NCBI RefSeq assembly: GCF_003345655.1
Contig: NZ_QQOH01000004.1
Span: 310,001 to 374,000 of the forward strand
Length of the DNA: 64,000 nucleotides
Direction of reading: 5' to 3'
Source of the DNA: Motiliproteus coralliicola
GTDB taxonomy: Bacteria; Pseudomonadota; Gammaproteobacteria; Pseudomonadales; Balneatricaceae
In this document: positions 22,375 through 32,030 of the stretch, piece by piece
Layout of the letters: the number at the start of each line of letters is the position of its first letter
How positions within the stretch are numbered: position 1 is the stretch's first letter
Notes under the pieces: model-generated
Told to the model about the DNA's origin: nothing
The model's database searches: none
Seen by the model: only the letters and a program-made list of their open reading frames with translations
Translations under genes and position numbers: made by a program

Positions 22375-23439
22375 ATGCTGATGCCCACAGAACAACAGAT
22401 GCGAGCCGCAATCGCCGCCCGAGACGAGTCTCAGGATGGCCGGTTCTACTATGGCGTGATGACCACCGGCGTGTTCTGTCGGCCGTCGTGCCGGTCTCGA
22501 GCGGCAAAACCCGAGAACCTGTGCTTCTTCGCTACCATAGAAGCGGCGATGGTGGCCGGTTATCGGCCCTGCAAACGCTGCCAGCCCGGTGAGGACTCGC
22601 CTAGAATTACCCGGCTGGTTGAGCTTGCCCGTCATATTGAAGCCCATGCCGACGAGCGTCTGACCCTTGCCGAGCTGGCCGAATTGGCTGGACTTTCTCC
22701 CTCCCGGTTGCAGCGGATCTTCAAGCAGGCCTTTGGGGTATCGCCCAAGGCTTATCAGGATGCGGTGCGAATGCGACATTTTAAGCACTCGTTACAGCGG
22801 GGAGAGGGGGTTACCGAAGCGATCTACGGGGCCGGATTCGGTTCGATCAGTCGTGTCTATGGCGAAGCAACCCGCAACATCGGGATGACCCCCAAAGCCT
22901 ATCGTGCCGGTGGGCGTGGCGAGTCGATCAGTTACGCCTGCCGCGCTTCGGCCTTGGGGCCGATGATGATGGCGGCGACGGAGAAGGGGGTTTGTTTCGT
23001 CCAGTTCGGCGAGGATGAGCCGACGCTGCTGGCACAGCTGCAAGCGGAGTTCCCCAATGCCAATTTAATCCCATCGCAGGCGCAGCACAGTCCGGATCTG
23101 GACCACTGGATGGATGCCTTGGACCAGCATATCGGTCAGGGCGCCCCCCGACCGGAGCTGCCGCTGGATATCCGCGGTACCGCGTTCCAGATGCGGGTAT
23201 GGCAGTTTCTGCTCAGTATCAAAGAGGGCGATGTGCTCAGTTACGGCGAGGTGGCCAAACAGATCGATCAACCCAAAGCGGTTCGCGCGGTGGCTTCGGC
23301 CTGCGGTAAAAACCGCATCGGCGTGTTGATCCCTTGCCACCGGGTGTTGCGCGGGGATGGCAGTCTGGGGGGGTATCGCTGGGGGTTGGCGCGCAAGCGG
23401 GCGTTGTTGGATAGCGAGCGTGAGCGGAACCGGAGTTAG
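22375..23439 (+). CDS. ada: Bifunctional Ada: methylphosphotriester/O6-methylguanine-DNA methyltransferase and activator
   Basis: Repairs alkylated DNA and, once methylated, activates its own regulon. Numbered from the ATG at 22375 (354 aa, as in E. coli), the N-terminal zinc domain has Cys35, Cys39, Cys66 and Cys69 (FCRPSC and RPCKRC). An AraC-type helix-turn-helix follows at about 85-175 (LTLAELAELAGLSPSRLQRIFK, then GMTPKAYR). The C-terminal methyltransferase has the acceptor Cys321 in IPCHRVL, the same number as E. coli. A TTG at 22357 would add six residues without support. I found no clear Ada box upstream. All catalytic and zinc cysteines are present, so it should be fully functional. 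Confidence 0.96.
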   Translation: MLMPTEQQMRAAIAARDESQDGRFYYGVMTTGVFCRPSCRSRAAKPENLCFFATIEAAMVAGYRPCKRCQPGEDSPRITRLVELARHIEAHADERLTLAELAELAGLSPSRLQRIFKQAFGVSPKAYQDAVRMRHFKHSLQRGEGVTEAIYGAGFGSISRVYGEATRNIGMTPKAYRAGGRGESISYACRASALGPMMMAATEKGVCFVQFGEDEPTLLAQLQAEFPNANLIPSQAQHSPDLDHWMDALDQHIGQGAPRPELPLDIRGTAFQMRVWQFLLSIKEGDVLSYGEVAKQIDQPKAVRAVASACGKNRIGVLIPCHRVLRGDGSLGGYRWGLARKRALLDSERERNRS

Positions 23440-23508
23440 GGCGATAGCGTTTAACAGGGATTAGGGTCTATGCTAGCGGGATAACATGTCAGATAGAGCA
23501 GGTGAGTT

Positions 23509-24045
23509 ATGAGAACGCTGGTCGCATTTGCTGTTTTGCTGTGTACCTTTATGGCTGGGCCCGCAACGGCTGCCTCTAAGGCAGAGATCGATGCCAAGAC
23601 GAAGGCTGCCCTGACCGCCTTCTATGAACACTCCTCTGCCGGTAAAGAGCTGGTGCAGAAATCTCGAGGCATGCTGGTGTTTCCCGAGGTGATCAAGGCC
23701 GGTGTCGGTATCGGTGGGGAATATGGCGAAGGTAAGCTGATCGAAGCCGGTAAAACCACCGGCTATTACAACATCGCCGCAGCCTCGATCGGGTTTCAGT
23801 TGGGCGCCCAGATCAAGTCGCAGATCATTCTGTTTATGACCCAGGATTCGCTGAACCAGTTTAAGCGCAGTGAAGGCTGGAAGGCGGGCGTTGACGGGAG
23901 TGTCGCGCTGGTCACCTTAGGGGCCGGTGGCGAGATCGATTCCAACAATATCAAGGACCCGATCATCGGTTTTATCTTCTCCAACAAGGGGTTGATGTAT
24001 AACCTGTCGCTGGAAGGCAGCAAGATTACCCGGTTAAACAAGTAA
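23509..24045 (+). CDS. SYLF/YSC84-domain secreted protein
   Basis: The SYLF (DUF500/YSC84) domain binds lipids, known mainly from eukaryotic homologues; bacterial members are secreted and of unclear function. This 178-residue protein has a signal peptide (FAVLLCTFMAGPATA, residues 7-22). The domain starts with KAALTAFYEHSSAGKELVQKS, followed by GMLVFPEVIKAGVGIGGEYGEG, GYYNIAAASIGFQLGAQ, and the IIGFIFSNKGLMYNLSLEGSKI end. It covers the whole mature protein. It is probably monocistronic between ada and a LysE-type exporter. Confidence 0.88.
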   Translation: MRTLVAFAVLLCTFMAGPATAASKAEIDAKTKAALTAFYEHSSAGKELVQKSRGMLVFPEVIKAGVGIGGEYGEGKLIEAGKTTGYYNIAAASIGFQLGAQIKSQIILFMTQDSLNQFKRSEGWKAGVDGSVALVTLGAGGEIDSNNIKDPIIGFIFSNKGLMYNLSLEGSKITRLNK

Positions 24046-24106
24046 CCGACGTAGCCTGCGATGGCGTTGATACAAACCGGATGATTGTGTAGCAGGAGGC
24101 TATGAC

Positions 24107-24733
24107 GTGTCCGAAATCGATCTGGGGGCATTGCTGGCCACTGGGCTGGCCTTCTTTATTGTGGCCGTCTCTCCCGGGCCGGCAACGCTTTCCAATGCAA
24201 CCATTGCGATGAGCCATGGGCGTACAGCCAGCCTGGTCTATGGAGCGGGCTTGTCATGCGGTCTGATCTTCTGGGGACTGATTGCGGCGAGTGGAATGGG
24301 AGCCATCCTGCAGAGTTCGATCTATCTGCTGTCTGCGCTTAAAGTGGTCGGCGGGCTGTACCTGTTATGGCTGGCTTATCTATCCGCTCGTTCGGCCTGG
24401 ACGCAAGCTCCCGGTGGACCAGTCGTTGTCCACCAACAAAAATGGTTTATCAAAGGGTTGCTGCTCAATGTCTCCAATCCCAAGTCGGTGGTGGCTTGGA
24501 TGGCAGCGCTCTCCATCGGTCTTAATCCTGATGACGGCTTTTGGGCCATCGCGGCCGCGACGACGGTCTGCATTGTCGTCGGGTTTCTGGCTAATGCGTT
24601 GTATTCGGTGCTGTTCTCCATGGAGGGGATGATGCGAGCGTATCAGTACTGCAAACGTTGGATCAGTGGTGCGGTCGCCGGGCTGTTTGCCTTCGCCGGG
24701 ATGGGGCTGATTCGCTCTGCGTTGTCGCGGTGA
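24107..24733 (+). CDS. LysE/RhtB family exporter
   Basis: Inner-membrane amino-acid-type exporter, six helices, 208 residues. Family marks are FFIVAVSPGPATLSNATIAMSHGR near the N-terminus, with the conserved SPGP, and LLNVSNPKSVVAWMAAL in the middle. The start is GTG at 24107: AGGAGG at 24094-24099 is seven bases ahead. The nearby ATG at 24102 is in another frame and too close. Substrate unknown. It is convergent with the LysR gene at 24744, with only a 10-bp gap and no hairpin. Confidence 0.88.
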   Translation: MSEIDLGALLATGLAFFIVAVSPGPATLSNATIAMSHGRTASLVYGAGLSCGLIFWGLIAASGMGAILQSSIYLLSALKVVGGLYLLWLAYLSARSAWTQAPGGPVVVHQQKWFIKGLLLNVSNPKSVVAWMAALSIGLNPDDGFWAIAAATTVCIVVGFLANALYSVLFSMEGMMRAYQYCKRWISGAVAGLFAFAGMGLIRSALSR

Positions 24734-24743
24734 TGGAAGTCAG

Positions 24744-25625
24744 CTACTCAAATTCCTCCACCGCAAAATCGATCAGCGCCCGCACCTTTCTCGATAACAC
24801 GCTGCCGGACAGGTAAACCGCGCAGATCGGGCGTTGCCGGGTCTGGAACTCTTCCAGCAGCGGCACCAGGCTTCCGTCGGCCAATGACTGTTGCAGTACG
24901 AAGTCTGGACAGAGGGCAACACCTATTCCATCCAGCGCCCAGTCACGGGCCACCCGGGCACTGTTGACCATCAGCTGTCGGGACGGAGCGAAGGTGAACT
25001 CAGCCCCATTCTGTTGGAACGACCAGCGTGGATCACCGCGAGTATTGGTGTCGACGATGCAACGGTGATGCTGCAGGTCTGCCGGGTTTTGTGGTGTCGG
25101 GTATCGCTGCAGGTAATCCGGCGAGGCAACCAGCAGGTTTCTAACCTGTCCCAGCTGACGATACTTTAATGACGCCGATTCCAGTTGGCCGATTCGAAAG
25201 GCCAGATCGAAGCCTTCGGTGGCCAGATCCACATGGGCATCGTTCAGGCGCAGGTCGATGATGATGTTCGGATGGCGGCTCGAGAACCGGCTCAGCAGGC
25301 GGCGGAGGTGGGTTTCGCCGTAAGTTACCGGTGCCGAAATGCGCAGCAAGCCGCTCAGTCCCTTGGCATCTTCGGCGACCGATCCCAGCATATCCTCCAG
25401 TTCATCCAACAACGCCGGGGCTCGGGCCAACAGGTCCTGACCGGCCGGAGTCAGACTGACCTGGCGGGTGGTTCGCTGCAGCAGCCGGGTGTCGATTCGG
25501 GTTTCCAGCTCGGCTACGTATTTGGAAGTCAGCCGGTTGGAGATCCCCAACCGTTCCGCGGCTCGGGTGAAAGAGCCGGTCTGAGCGGTGGCAACAAAGG
25601 CTTTCAAGCCGTCGATCAGATCCAT
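24744..25625 (-). CDS. LysR family regulator (CrgA/DmlR-like group)
   Basis: Transcription factor of 293 residues. The N-terminal winged helix-turn-helix is GLKAFVATAQTGSFTRAAERLGISNRLTSKYVAELE-like (about 4-40), and the effector domain follows with ISAPVTYGETHLRRLLSRF, the pattern of the CrgA/DmlR subgroup. I used the ATG at 25625; an in-frame TTG four codons earlier is less likely. It is divergent from doxX, with about 120 bp between starts, so it most likely controls the doxX-GS-HQR-DODA module. E. coli has a comparable arrangement (yqjFG near the LysR gene yhaJ), but this LysR is from a different subgroup. Confidence 0.9.
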   Translation of the reverse strand: MDLIDGLKAFVATAQTGSFTRAAERLGISNRLTSKYVAELETRIDTRLLQRTTRQVSLTPAGQDLLARAPALLDELEDMLGSVAEDAKGLSGLLRISAPVTYGETHLRRLLSRFSSRHPNIIIDLRLNDAHVDLATEGFDLAFRIGQLESASLKYRQLGQVRNLLVASPDYLQRYPTPQNPADLQHHRCIVDTNTRGDPRWSFQQNGAEFTFAPSRQLMVNSARVARDWALDGIGVALCPDFVLQQSLADGSLVPLLEEFQTRQRPICAVYLSGSVLSRKVRALIDFAVEEFE

Positions 25626-25743
25626 AGTAACCGCCAATTAAGAACAAAATGGAGTAAATGATTCTATATATGGATCGTTGTGTGGAAAACCCTAGGGGCG
25701 CATAGTTTTCCTATCTCAACACAGAACCACGACGAGGTAGACC

Positions 25744-26175
25744 ATGCACACCATCCATCCCGATCACGCGTCCTATGCGGCATTGGTACTGCGGCTGACA
25801 TCCGGCGCCCTCTTTATCGCCCATGGCCTGATGAAGGTTTTCGTCTTCACCATCCCCGGTACCGTCGGTTTTTTTGAGAGTCTCGGTTTACCCGGGCTGC
25901 TGGCCTATCTGACCATTGTTGCGGAGCTGGTCGGTGGGCTGGCCCTGATCCTGGGGGTGGCGGTGCGGCCGGTTTCGCTGCTGTTGATCCCGGTGCTGCT
26001 CGGTGCAACCTGGGCGCATGCCGGTAATGGCTGGGCCTTCGGCAATCAGGGGGGCGGTTGGGAGTATCCGTTGTTCTGGGCTTTGGTCCAGCTGGCGATC
26101 GGGTTGTTGGGTCGCGGCGCTTTTGCCCTGAAACTGGGCAATAAGCTGGCGGCAAGACAGGCCCAGGCAGCCTGA
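25744..26175 (+). CDS. DoxX family membrane protein
   Basis: A 143-residue four-helix inner-membrane protein of the DoxX/YqjF type. Conserved features are LRLTSGALFIAHGLMKVF at the start, the FFESLGLPGLLAYLTIVAELVGGLALILG core, and GWAFGNQGGGWEYPLFW before the last helix. DoxX proteins occur with redox and thiol-stress enzymes. Here the next gene is a glutathionyl hydroquinone reductase, the same pairing as yqjF-yqjG in E. coli, which responds to hydroxylated aromatics. First gene of a three-gene run. Confidence 0.9.
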   Translation: MHTIHPDHASYAALVLRLTSGALFIAHGLMKVFVFTIPGTVGFFESLGLPGLLAYLTIVAELVGGLALILGVAVRPVSLLLIPVLLGATWAHAGNGWAFGNQGGGWEYPLFWALVQLAIGLLGRGAFALKLGNKLAARQAQAA

Positions 26176-26250
26176 GCCCTCGATAAACCGAAATTCATCG
26201 ATTCATCCACGCCCCGGCCGTTTGGCCGGGCGCACGATTAGGCGACAACA

Positions 26251-27192
26251 ATGCTTGTAAATGGTCATTGGCAAAAGCGATGGGAACCGGTTCAGCAACA
26301 GGATGCCGACGGACGCTTTATCCGTCAGAACAGTACCTTTTCCGGCCGGCTGGAGGCCGATCTGGATGCCTATGTCGGTCGGTTGACGCTCTATGTTGGA
26401 TATATCTGCCCCTGGGCGACCCGAACCCTGATCGCTCGTTCGCTGCTGGGGTTGGAGTCACAGGTTCCGGTCCGGGTGGTTGATCCGGTGCTGACCGATT
26501 ACGGTTGGCGTTTCGGTGATTTTCCCGGCAGTACCGATCCGCAACTTGAGGATATTCAGTACCTGCACCAGCTCTATACCCGCACCGATCCCCACTACAG
26601 CGGGCGGGCGACGATTCCGCTGTTGTGGGATCGGCAGCGACAGCGGATCATTAACAACGAGTCGGCCGATATTCTGAAGATCTTCAACGAGGACCTACGA
26701 CCCTGGCATCAATCTGAGTTGGATCTGATGCCCAAGGCTCTAGAGCCGGATATCGACGCCTTCAATGCGCGGATCTATCACCGTTTCAACAACGGTGTCT
26801 ATCGGGCCGGGTTCGCTTCCAGCCAGCAGGCCTACGAAGAAGCGTTTACTGAGGTGTTCGAGACCCTGAACTGGTTGGAAACGCACTTCAGCCAGCACCC
26901 CTATGCGGTTGGCGAGCAACTGACCGAAAGCGATATCCGCCTGTTTGTGACCCTGAGTCGGTTCGATGTCGCCTACCATGGGCTGTTCAAGACCAATCTT
27001 CGACGGATACAAGACTATCCGGCGCTATCGGCCTATCTTGAGCGGCTGCTGGCCATTGAGGCGTTCGCCGATAACACCCGCATCGACCATATCAAGGCCG
27101 GTTACTACTCGGTCCAAGCACTCAATCCGACCGGAATCGTACCGCTGGGGCCGCACCTGCCCTGGTTCAGTTATCTGAAGGAGGGAGTATGA
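26251..27192 (+). CDS. Glutathionyl-hydroquinone reductase (YqjG/Xi-class GST)
   Basis: Uses glutathione to remove the glutathionyl group from glutathionyl-hydroquinones, a quinone-detoxifying step. The 313-residue length and sequence fit the Xi class. The catalytic Cys is Cys53 in YICPWATRTL, the CPWA motif of this class. Substrate-binding sequence RATIPLLWDRQ and NNESADIL follow, then the helical domain with RIYHRFNNGVYRAGFA and the SDIRLFVTLSRFDVAYHGLFK block typical of the family. The start codon overlaps no neighbour; the stop overlaps the DODA start (ATGA). Glutathione can come from GshA. Confidence 0.94.
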   Translation: MLVNGHWQKRWEPVQQQDADGRFIRQNSTFSGRLEADLDAYVGRLTLYVGYICPWATRTLIARSLLGLESQVPVRVVDPVLTDYGWRFGDFPGSTDPQLEDIQYLHQLYTRTDPHYSGRATIPLLWDRQRQRIINNESADILKIFNEDLRPWHQSELDLMPKALEPDIDAFNARIYHRFNNGVYRAGFASSQQAYEEAFTEVFETLNWLETHFSQHPYAVGEQLTESDIRLFVTLSRFDVAYHGLFKTNLRRIQDYPALSAYLERLLAIEAFADNTRIDHIKAGYYSVQALNPTGIVPLGPHLPWFSYLKEGV

Positions 27193-27983
27193 CCCCATTG
27201 GCACCGGTGATGTTTATCAGCCACGGCTCGCCGACGTTCGCGCTCGAGCCGGGGACCGCCGGTCGGCTGTTGCGGCAGCGATCGGGGCTGTTTGACCAGC
27301 TGGAGGCGCTGCTGGTGATCTCTCCCCACTGGATGACCCGTGGCAGTTATCTAGGCGCCGCCGAGCACCCGGAGACGATCCATGACTTTGGTGGATTTCC
27401 GTCGTCGTTGTACCAGCTGAATTATCCGGCACCCGGTGCGCCGGTGCTGGCCGCGGAGATTCAAACCCAATTGGCACAGCAGGGCGTCGAGGTTCGGCTC
27501 GACCCAAGGCGCGGGCTGGATCACGGCGTATGGGTACCGCTGATGCACCTTCGGCCCGACGCCGATCTGCCGGTACTGCCGTTGTCGCTCAACGTGGATC
27601 ACAGCCCGGCGCAGCTGCTGCAGCTGGGGCAGGCGTTGGCAGCGCTGCGGCAGCAAGGGGTGGCCATTATCGCGTCGGGCGGGCTGACCCATAACCTGAG
27701 GGATATACGTTTCAACGCTGCTGTAGCCGCCGACTATGCCGAGCGCTTCCAGGGCTGGGTGGGTGAGCAGGTTCGGGAGCGGGAGCTGATCGCGTTACAG
27801 AATCCAGCCCGCCACAGCCCGGATTTCGAACGTGCCCACCCGACTCCCGAGCACTACCTGCCGTTGTTGATCGCGCTGGGGGCGACCACGCAACAGGACC
27901 ATTTAGAAACGCTGGATAGCGCCATTGAGCATCGTGCGATTTCGATGACCAGCTACCTGTGGCAGCGTTCAGAGGACAATTGA
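27189..27983 (+). CDS. 4,5-DOPA dioxygenase extradiol family (YgiD)
   Basis: Class III extradiol ring-cleaving dioxygenase fold, 264 residues. YgiD cleaves the catechol ring of DOPA in vitro; the physiological substrate is not settled. Metal-ligand candidates are His12 (FISHGSP) and His47 (VISPHWM), with SGGLTHNLRD further on; RGLDHGVWVPL is the conserved substrate-side loop. The start codon overlaps the previous stop by four bases, so translation is coupled to the hydroquinone reductase. Together with DoxX and the LysR gene it suggests a response to catechols or quinones. It is followed by a 139-bp gap before the chemoreceptor. Confidence 0.92.
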   Translation: MTPLAPVMFISHGSPTFALEPGTAGRLLRQRSGLFDQLEALLVISPHWMTRGSYLGAAEHPETIHDFGGFPSSLYQLNYPAPGAPVLAAEIQTQLAQQGVEVRLDPRRGLDHGVWVPLMHLRPDADLPVLPLSLNVDHSPAQLLQLGQALAALRQQGVAIIASGGLTHNLRDIRFNAAVAADYAERFQGWVGEQVRERELIALQNPARHSPDFERAHPTPEHYLPLLIALGATTQQDHLETLDSAIEHRAISMTSYLWQRSEDN

Positions 27984-28122
27984 TCATCGATCTGCTTTAA
28001 CTCAATTTGATTTGAATTCAGGTTTCTAGGAATTTTTCCTACGACTTTTACCCGATTATGCAGTTCTGGCCTATTCTCAGGTGATAGCGCCAACAAGAGC
28101 GCGTTGTAATCAGGGTGAGACC

Positions 28123-29814
28123 ATGCAGTTACTTCGAACGCTGTCGTTGAAATCGAAGATTTTGGCGAATTCTATCCTACTGTTACTCCTTCTCTGCCTC
28201 TGTGTAGGCTATTCCCTGATAACGATGAGCAGTATCGGCAAAGAGCTTGAAGGCATTGCCGAACTGGACGTGCCGTTGACGGAGAAGCTGACCGCCGTCA
28301 GCGAGCATCAGCTGCAGCAAGCGGTCCATTTCGAACGGGTGCTGCGATACTTCGAGCAGGCACAAGCCGGTACGGGTTCCGGTGATCGGATCGACAAGGA
28401 GCTCAGCTACATCGATAAGCTGGGGGCCAAGGTAAAGCAGGAGCTGTCCGAGGCCGAACAGCTGGCAAACCTTGCGGTTCGGCAGGCCCATAGCGCCGAA
28501 GAGCTGAGCGAGTTCAAGCAGGTGCTGGCCAGTATCGGCGAGATCAGCGGCGGATACGCGCAGTTCACCAGCCAGATGCAACGGGCGATCGGGTTGTTTA
28601 AGGACAACAAGCCGGAGCAGATGCTTGCGGTGGTGGATCAGATGGTTCAGCAAGAAGAGGCGTTGGTTCATCAGCTCGAAGAGCTGGTCCACGAGATCGG
28701 CCAGTTTACCGAGCACGCGGCGCGTGAAGCCTTGGCCCATGAGCAGAGCGCGCTGACGACACTGATCAGTATCGCCGTGGGTTCGATCCTATTGGGAATC
28801 ATTCTGTCGCTGGTGATCGTCAGAGATATCTGGCGCGAAATCGGGCACGAGCCGCGGGCACTGAACCAGATCGCCCAGAGCATCGCCGATGGGGATCTAA
28901 CCATGGAGGCGCCGGACAAGGCCAACGCTCTGGGCGTCTACGGCGCCCTGGGTACGATGTTGATCAACCTGAAAACCCTGATCGAGGGGATTCAGGTTGG
29001 CGGCGAGCACGTGGCTTCCTCGTCGCAGGAGTTGGCCGCCGTCACCGAGCAGACCAACCAGAACCTCAGCTCTCAACATCAGAGCACCGATCAGGTTGCC
29101 ACTGCGATCACCGAGATGAGCTCGGCGGTGGAAGAGGTGGCGCGTAATACCACGGATGCTGCCGATGCGGCCAACGAAGCCACCAACCAGGTATCGCAAA
29201 GCAGTGCCCTGGTGGGTCAGACGGTCGAGGGGGTGCAGAGCCTGGCGCAACAGCTGCAGGATACGATGTCGGTGATCGGTGATCTGGAGCAGGGCGCCAC
29301 CGAGATCAGCAGTATTCTGGATGTGATCAAGGGGATCGCCGACCAGACCAATCTGCTGGCGCTCAATGCTGCGATCGAGGCAGCCCGTGCCGGTGAGCAG
29401 GGCCGGGGCTTTGCCGTGGTTGCCGACGAAGTCCGTTCGTTGGCTAAGAGCACCCAGGAGTCGGCTGCCGAGATCGAAAATATGATTGTCCGGGTCCAGG
29501 CCAGTGCCAATCAGTCGGTGGGCGCCATGCGCCAGGGCACCGAGCAGGCCGAGCAGGTGTTGGTCCAATCCGAGCAAGTCACCGCAGCGCTGGATCAGGT
29601 CCAAAGCGCCGTCGGTGCGATTTCGGATATGAACACCCAGATCGCTTCCGCCGCCGAAGAGCAGAAAGCGGTGGCCGAGGATGTCAGCCGTAATATCAAC
29701 GAGATCGCCACCATGGCGATGGAAAACGGCGAGGGCAGCAAGCAACTGACGGCCACCAGCGAGGAGCTGTCGCAGCTGGCGCAGCAGTTGCAATCGCAGA
29801 TTCGACAGTTCCGG
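28123..29814 (+). CDS. Methyl-accepting chemotaxis protein
   Basis: Membrane chemoreceptor, up to the stop at 29829 in this frame; 568 residues from the ATG at 28123, which has GGGTGAG upstream. The earlier GTG at 28081 is less likely. TM1 covers about 13-36 and a helical periplasmic domain rich in Glu/Gln runs to about 205, resembling four-helix-bundle sensors. TM2 is about 207-228 ([19 protein letters not shown]), then HAMP. The cytoplasmic signalling tip is [34 protein letters not shown], split by the standard hairpin. It lacks the C-terminal receptor pentapeptide for CheR. The stated end excludes the final few codons before the TGA at 29827-29829. No ligand can be read from the sequence. 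Confidence 0.93.
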
Positions 29815-29925
29815 CTACAGGCGAGCTGAGCCCCGGTATTGGCTATGGGATCTGTTTCAACCAGATGGACCAGCAGGAGGCGGCCGAGATTGCCGTTCAC
29901 GACGGTCAGTGCGGCTTGATGTTCG

Positions 29926-31068
29926 ATGGCATCCCAGGTCTCGCACCTTCCTGACACGACCGCACCGGTTCCTGTGCTGGAACAGGAGCTGGAGCGGCGC
30001 TCGCTCAATGGGGTCTATGTCTACCTAGTCGCCTGGGCCATTATCGGCTGGGCGGGTCATCTGTTGCATGAGGAGCCGGGCCTGTTCTGGGGGGTGTTGC
30101 TGGTGCTGACCGGACTGGGTTGCGTCCGCCTGCTCAGTTATCACTACTCCAACCGGTTGCTGGCCTATCGGCCCCGCGTTTGGCATTGGATATTCGGATT
30201 CAATGCCCTGGCTCCGGCTGCGATTTACGGCGGGCTGATGGCGCTGGAGATGCTCCATAGCGATCATGATGAACACGAGCATGCGTTTACCTATCTGCTG
30301 ATGGTGGTTTTTGCGTTGATCAGCGGCGGCATCGTGACCTTCTCGCCCAAACGGGCACTGGCCAATGCCTATCTGCTGGTGATCACGGTGCCGGCGATCC
30401 TGACCGCTATCTTGACCGACGCGGAACACCTGCATGAGGGGTTGTTGATCTTCCTCTACGGCGCTTTCACCTACATGCATATCAAACTGCTCAACGGCGA
30501 GTATCAGGAGCGGTGTGAGCAGCGGGGGATGCTGGAAAAGCTGACCCAGATGGATACCCTCACCGACATCTACAACCGCCGTTACTTCGATGATGCGCTG
30601 AACCTGTATTGGAAATCGCACCTGCGCAACGGCAAATCCCTGGCGCTGCTACTGATCGATATTGACCATTTCAAGCAGATCAATGACCGCTATGGCCATC
30701 CGACCGGGGATAAGGTCATTCAGCAGGTGGCCAACACCCTCAAGAACAGCTTTCGGCGGGATACCGATATCGTGGCGCGCATCGGCGGTGAGGAGTTCGC
30801 CGTGTTGATGTCCGAACCCTCCCTGGCAGTGGTTGAACAGTTGGCCGATGGCGTCAATCTGCAGATATCCCGGCAGTCGATCGACAGCGCCGGGGAGAGG
30901 ATTCAGGTGACCGTCAGTATCGGTGTGGCTCTGCTGACCCCGGAACTCAACTGTCGTTCCCGGGAGTTGTACAAGGTCGCCGACCGTTGTCTGTATCAAG
31001 CCAAGGAGCAGGGCCGCAACCGGGTGGTGGTCGTTGCACCTCTGGCTGCGGAGGCTGATTCGGCTTGA
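29926..31068 (+). CDS. Membrane diguanylate cyclase (GGDEF)
   Basis: Makes cyclic di-GMP from two GTP. The 380-residue protein has a membrane region of five or six helices (about 27-190) with a His/Asp/Glu-rich loop (HSDHDEHEHAF). The GGDEF domain is at about 210-370: DTLTDIYNRRYFDD, LLIDIDHFKQINDRYGH, and the active site GGEEF, a functional variant. The inhibitory I-site RDTD lies exactly five residues before GGEEF, so product feedback is expected. The start at 29926 is the first ATG in frame; no strong ribosome binding site. It follows the chemoreceptor on the same strand after 96 bp. Confidence 0.93.
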   Translation: MASQVSHLPDTTAPVPVLEQELERRSLNGVYVYLVAWAIIGWAGHLLHEEPGLFWGVLLVLTGLGCVRLLSYHYSNRLLAYRPRVWHWIFGFNALAPAAIYGGLMALEMLHSDHDEHEHAFTYLLMVVFALISGGIVTFSPKRALANAYLLVITVPAILTAILTDAEHLHEGLLIFLYGAFTYMHIKLLNGEYQERCEQRGMLEKLTQMDTLTDIYNRRYFDDALNLYWKSHLRNGKSLALLLIDIDHFKQINDRYGHPTGDKVIQQVANTLKNSFRRDTDIVARIGGEEFAVLMSEPSLAVVEQLADGVNLQISRQSIDSAGERIQVTVSIGVALLTPELNCRSRELYKVADRCLYQAKEQGRNRVVVVAPLAAEADSA

Positions 31069-31084
31069 GGCCGATGGCCGTTGG

Positions 31085-32014
31085 TTAGACGCTGAACGCG
31101 CGCATCCAGTGGGTCAGGTGCTGCAGCAACTGCTTCGGGCCTTCGGGTAGCTGACGGCCGAGCCGGGTAATCATATGGGCTTCGCCGGATGCCAGGATCG
31201 GATGGTCGATCGGCACCGCGCAGAGCTGGCCGTCGGCGATCTCTCGGGCTACCACAAAGGCGGGCAGGAAGGTCACGCCCATCTCGGAGCGGACAAAGTT
31301 CTTCATCACCGCGATCGAGTTGGTGGTGACGCTAGGATTGAGTCGGATTCGCTCCTTAAACTCGACGATCGACAACAGCTGACGGATACCGAAATTACCT
31401 TCCTGCAATGCCAGCGGATACGCCAGCGTCTCCTCCAGGCTGACCGGGCGTTGCAGCGCCTGCAACGGGTGCTGCGGCGGCACGATCACGCACAACGGCT
31501 GGCAGCTCTTGGCTTGGGTTCGAATCGCCGGATGGCTGGGAGGGTGAAACAGCAGTCCGATATGGGCCTGATCCTCTTCAACCCGGCGGATCACGTCATT
31601 GGTACCGCCCATGGTGACCGATACCGACAGCTCGGGGTAACGGCGGTTGAACTCGGGTAGCGGTTCGGACATCAGGTCGCCGACAAAGCCTTCGCCGACC
31701 GCCAGATCGATATGACCGCTCTTGAGGCCACGAAGGGCGTTGAGCTGCGACAGGCAGCCCTCCTGATGAGACAGCGATTCGCGGTAGTAACGCAGCACGA
31801 TCTCACCTGCCGGGGTCACCTTGACCCCCTTGCGATGGCGCTCGATCAGGGTGGCGGCCAGCTCCTCCTCCAGCAGTGAGATCTGGCGGCTGACCGCCGA
31901 CGGGGCCACATTGAGCTTATCGGCGGCGGCCCGCACGGTACCCATCTGAACCGCTTCAAACAGGTACTTGATCCGCTTCTCGTTGATTCCCGCGATCAGG
32001 TCTTTGTGGGTCAT
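31085..32014 (-). CDS. LysR family regulator of the catabolic cluster
   Basis: A 309-residue LysR transcription factor. The helix-turn-helix is IKYLFEAVQMGTVRAAADKLNVAPSAVSRQI-like (15-45); the effector-binding part includes DLAVGEGFVGDLM and GVTFLPAFVVAREI. It is the last gene of the minus-strand run and starts 16 bp after the M20 stop, so it is likely cotranscribed. The divergent control region between the oxidoreductase and dctP contains a LysR-type dyad (37705-37725) that it could bind. Its effector would then be the substrate or an intermediate of this pathway. Confidence 0.9.
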   Translation of the reverse strand: MTHKDLIAGINEKRIKYLFEAVQMGTVRAAADKLNVAPSAVSRQISLLEEELAATLIERHRKGVKVTPAGEIVLRYYRESLSHQEGCLSQLNALRGLKSGHIDLAVGEGFVGDLMSEPLPEFNRRYPELSVSVTMGGTNDVIRRVEEDQAHIGLLFHPPSHPAIRTQAKSCQPLCVIVPPQHPLQALQRPVSLEETLAYPLALQEGNFGIRQLLSIVEFKERIRLNPSVTTNSIAVMKNFVRSEMGVTFLPAFVVAREIADGQLCAVPIDHPILASGEAHMITRLGRQLPEGPKQLLQHLTHWMRAFSV

Positions 32015-32030
32015 CGCCGTAAACCAGGAC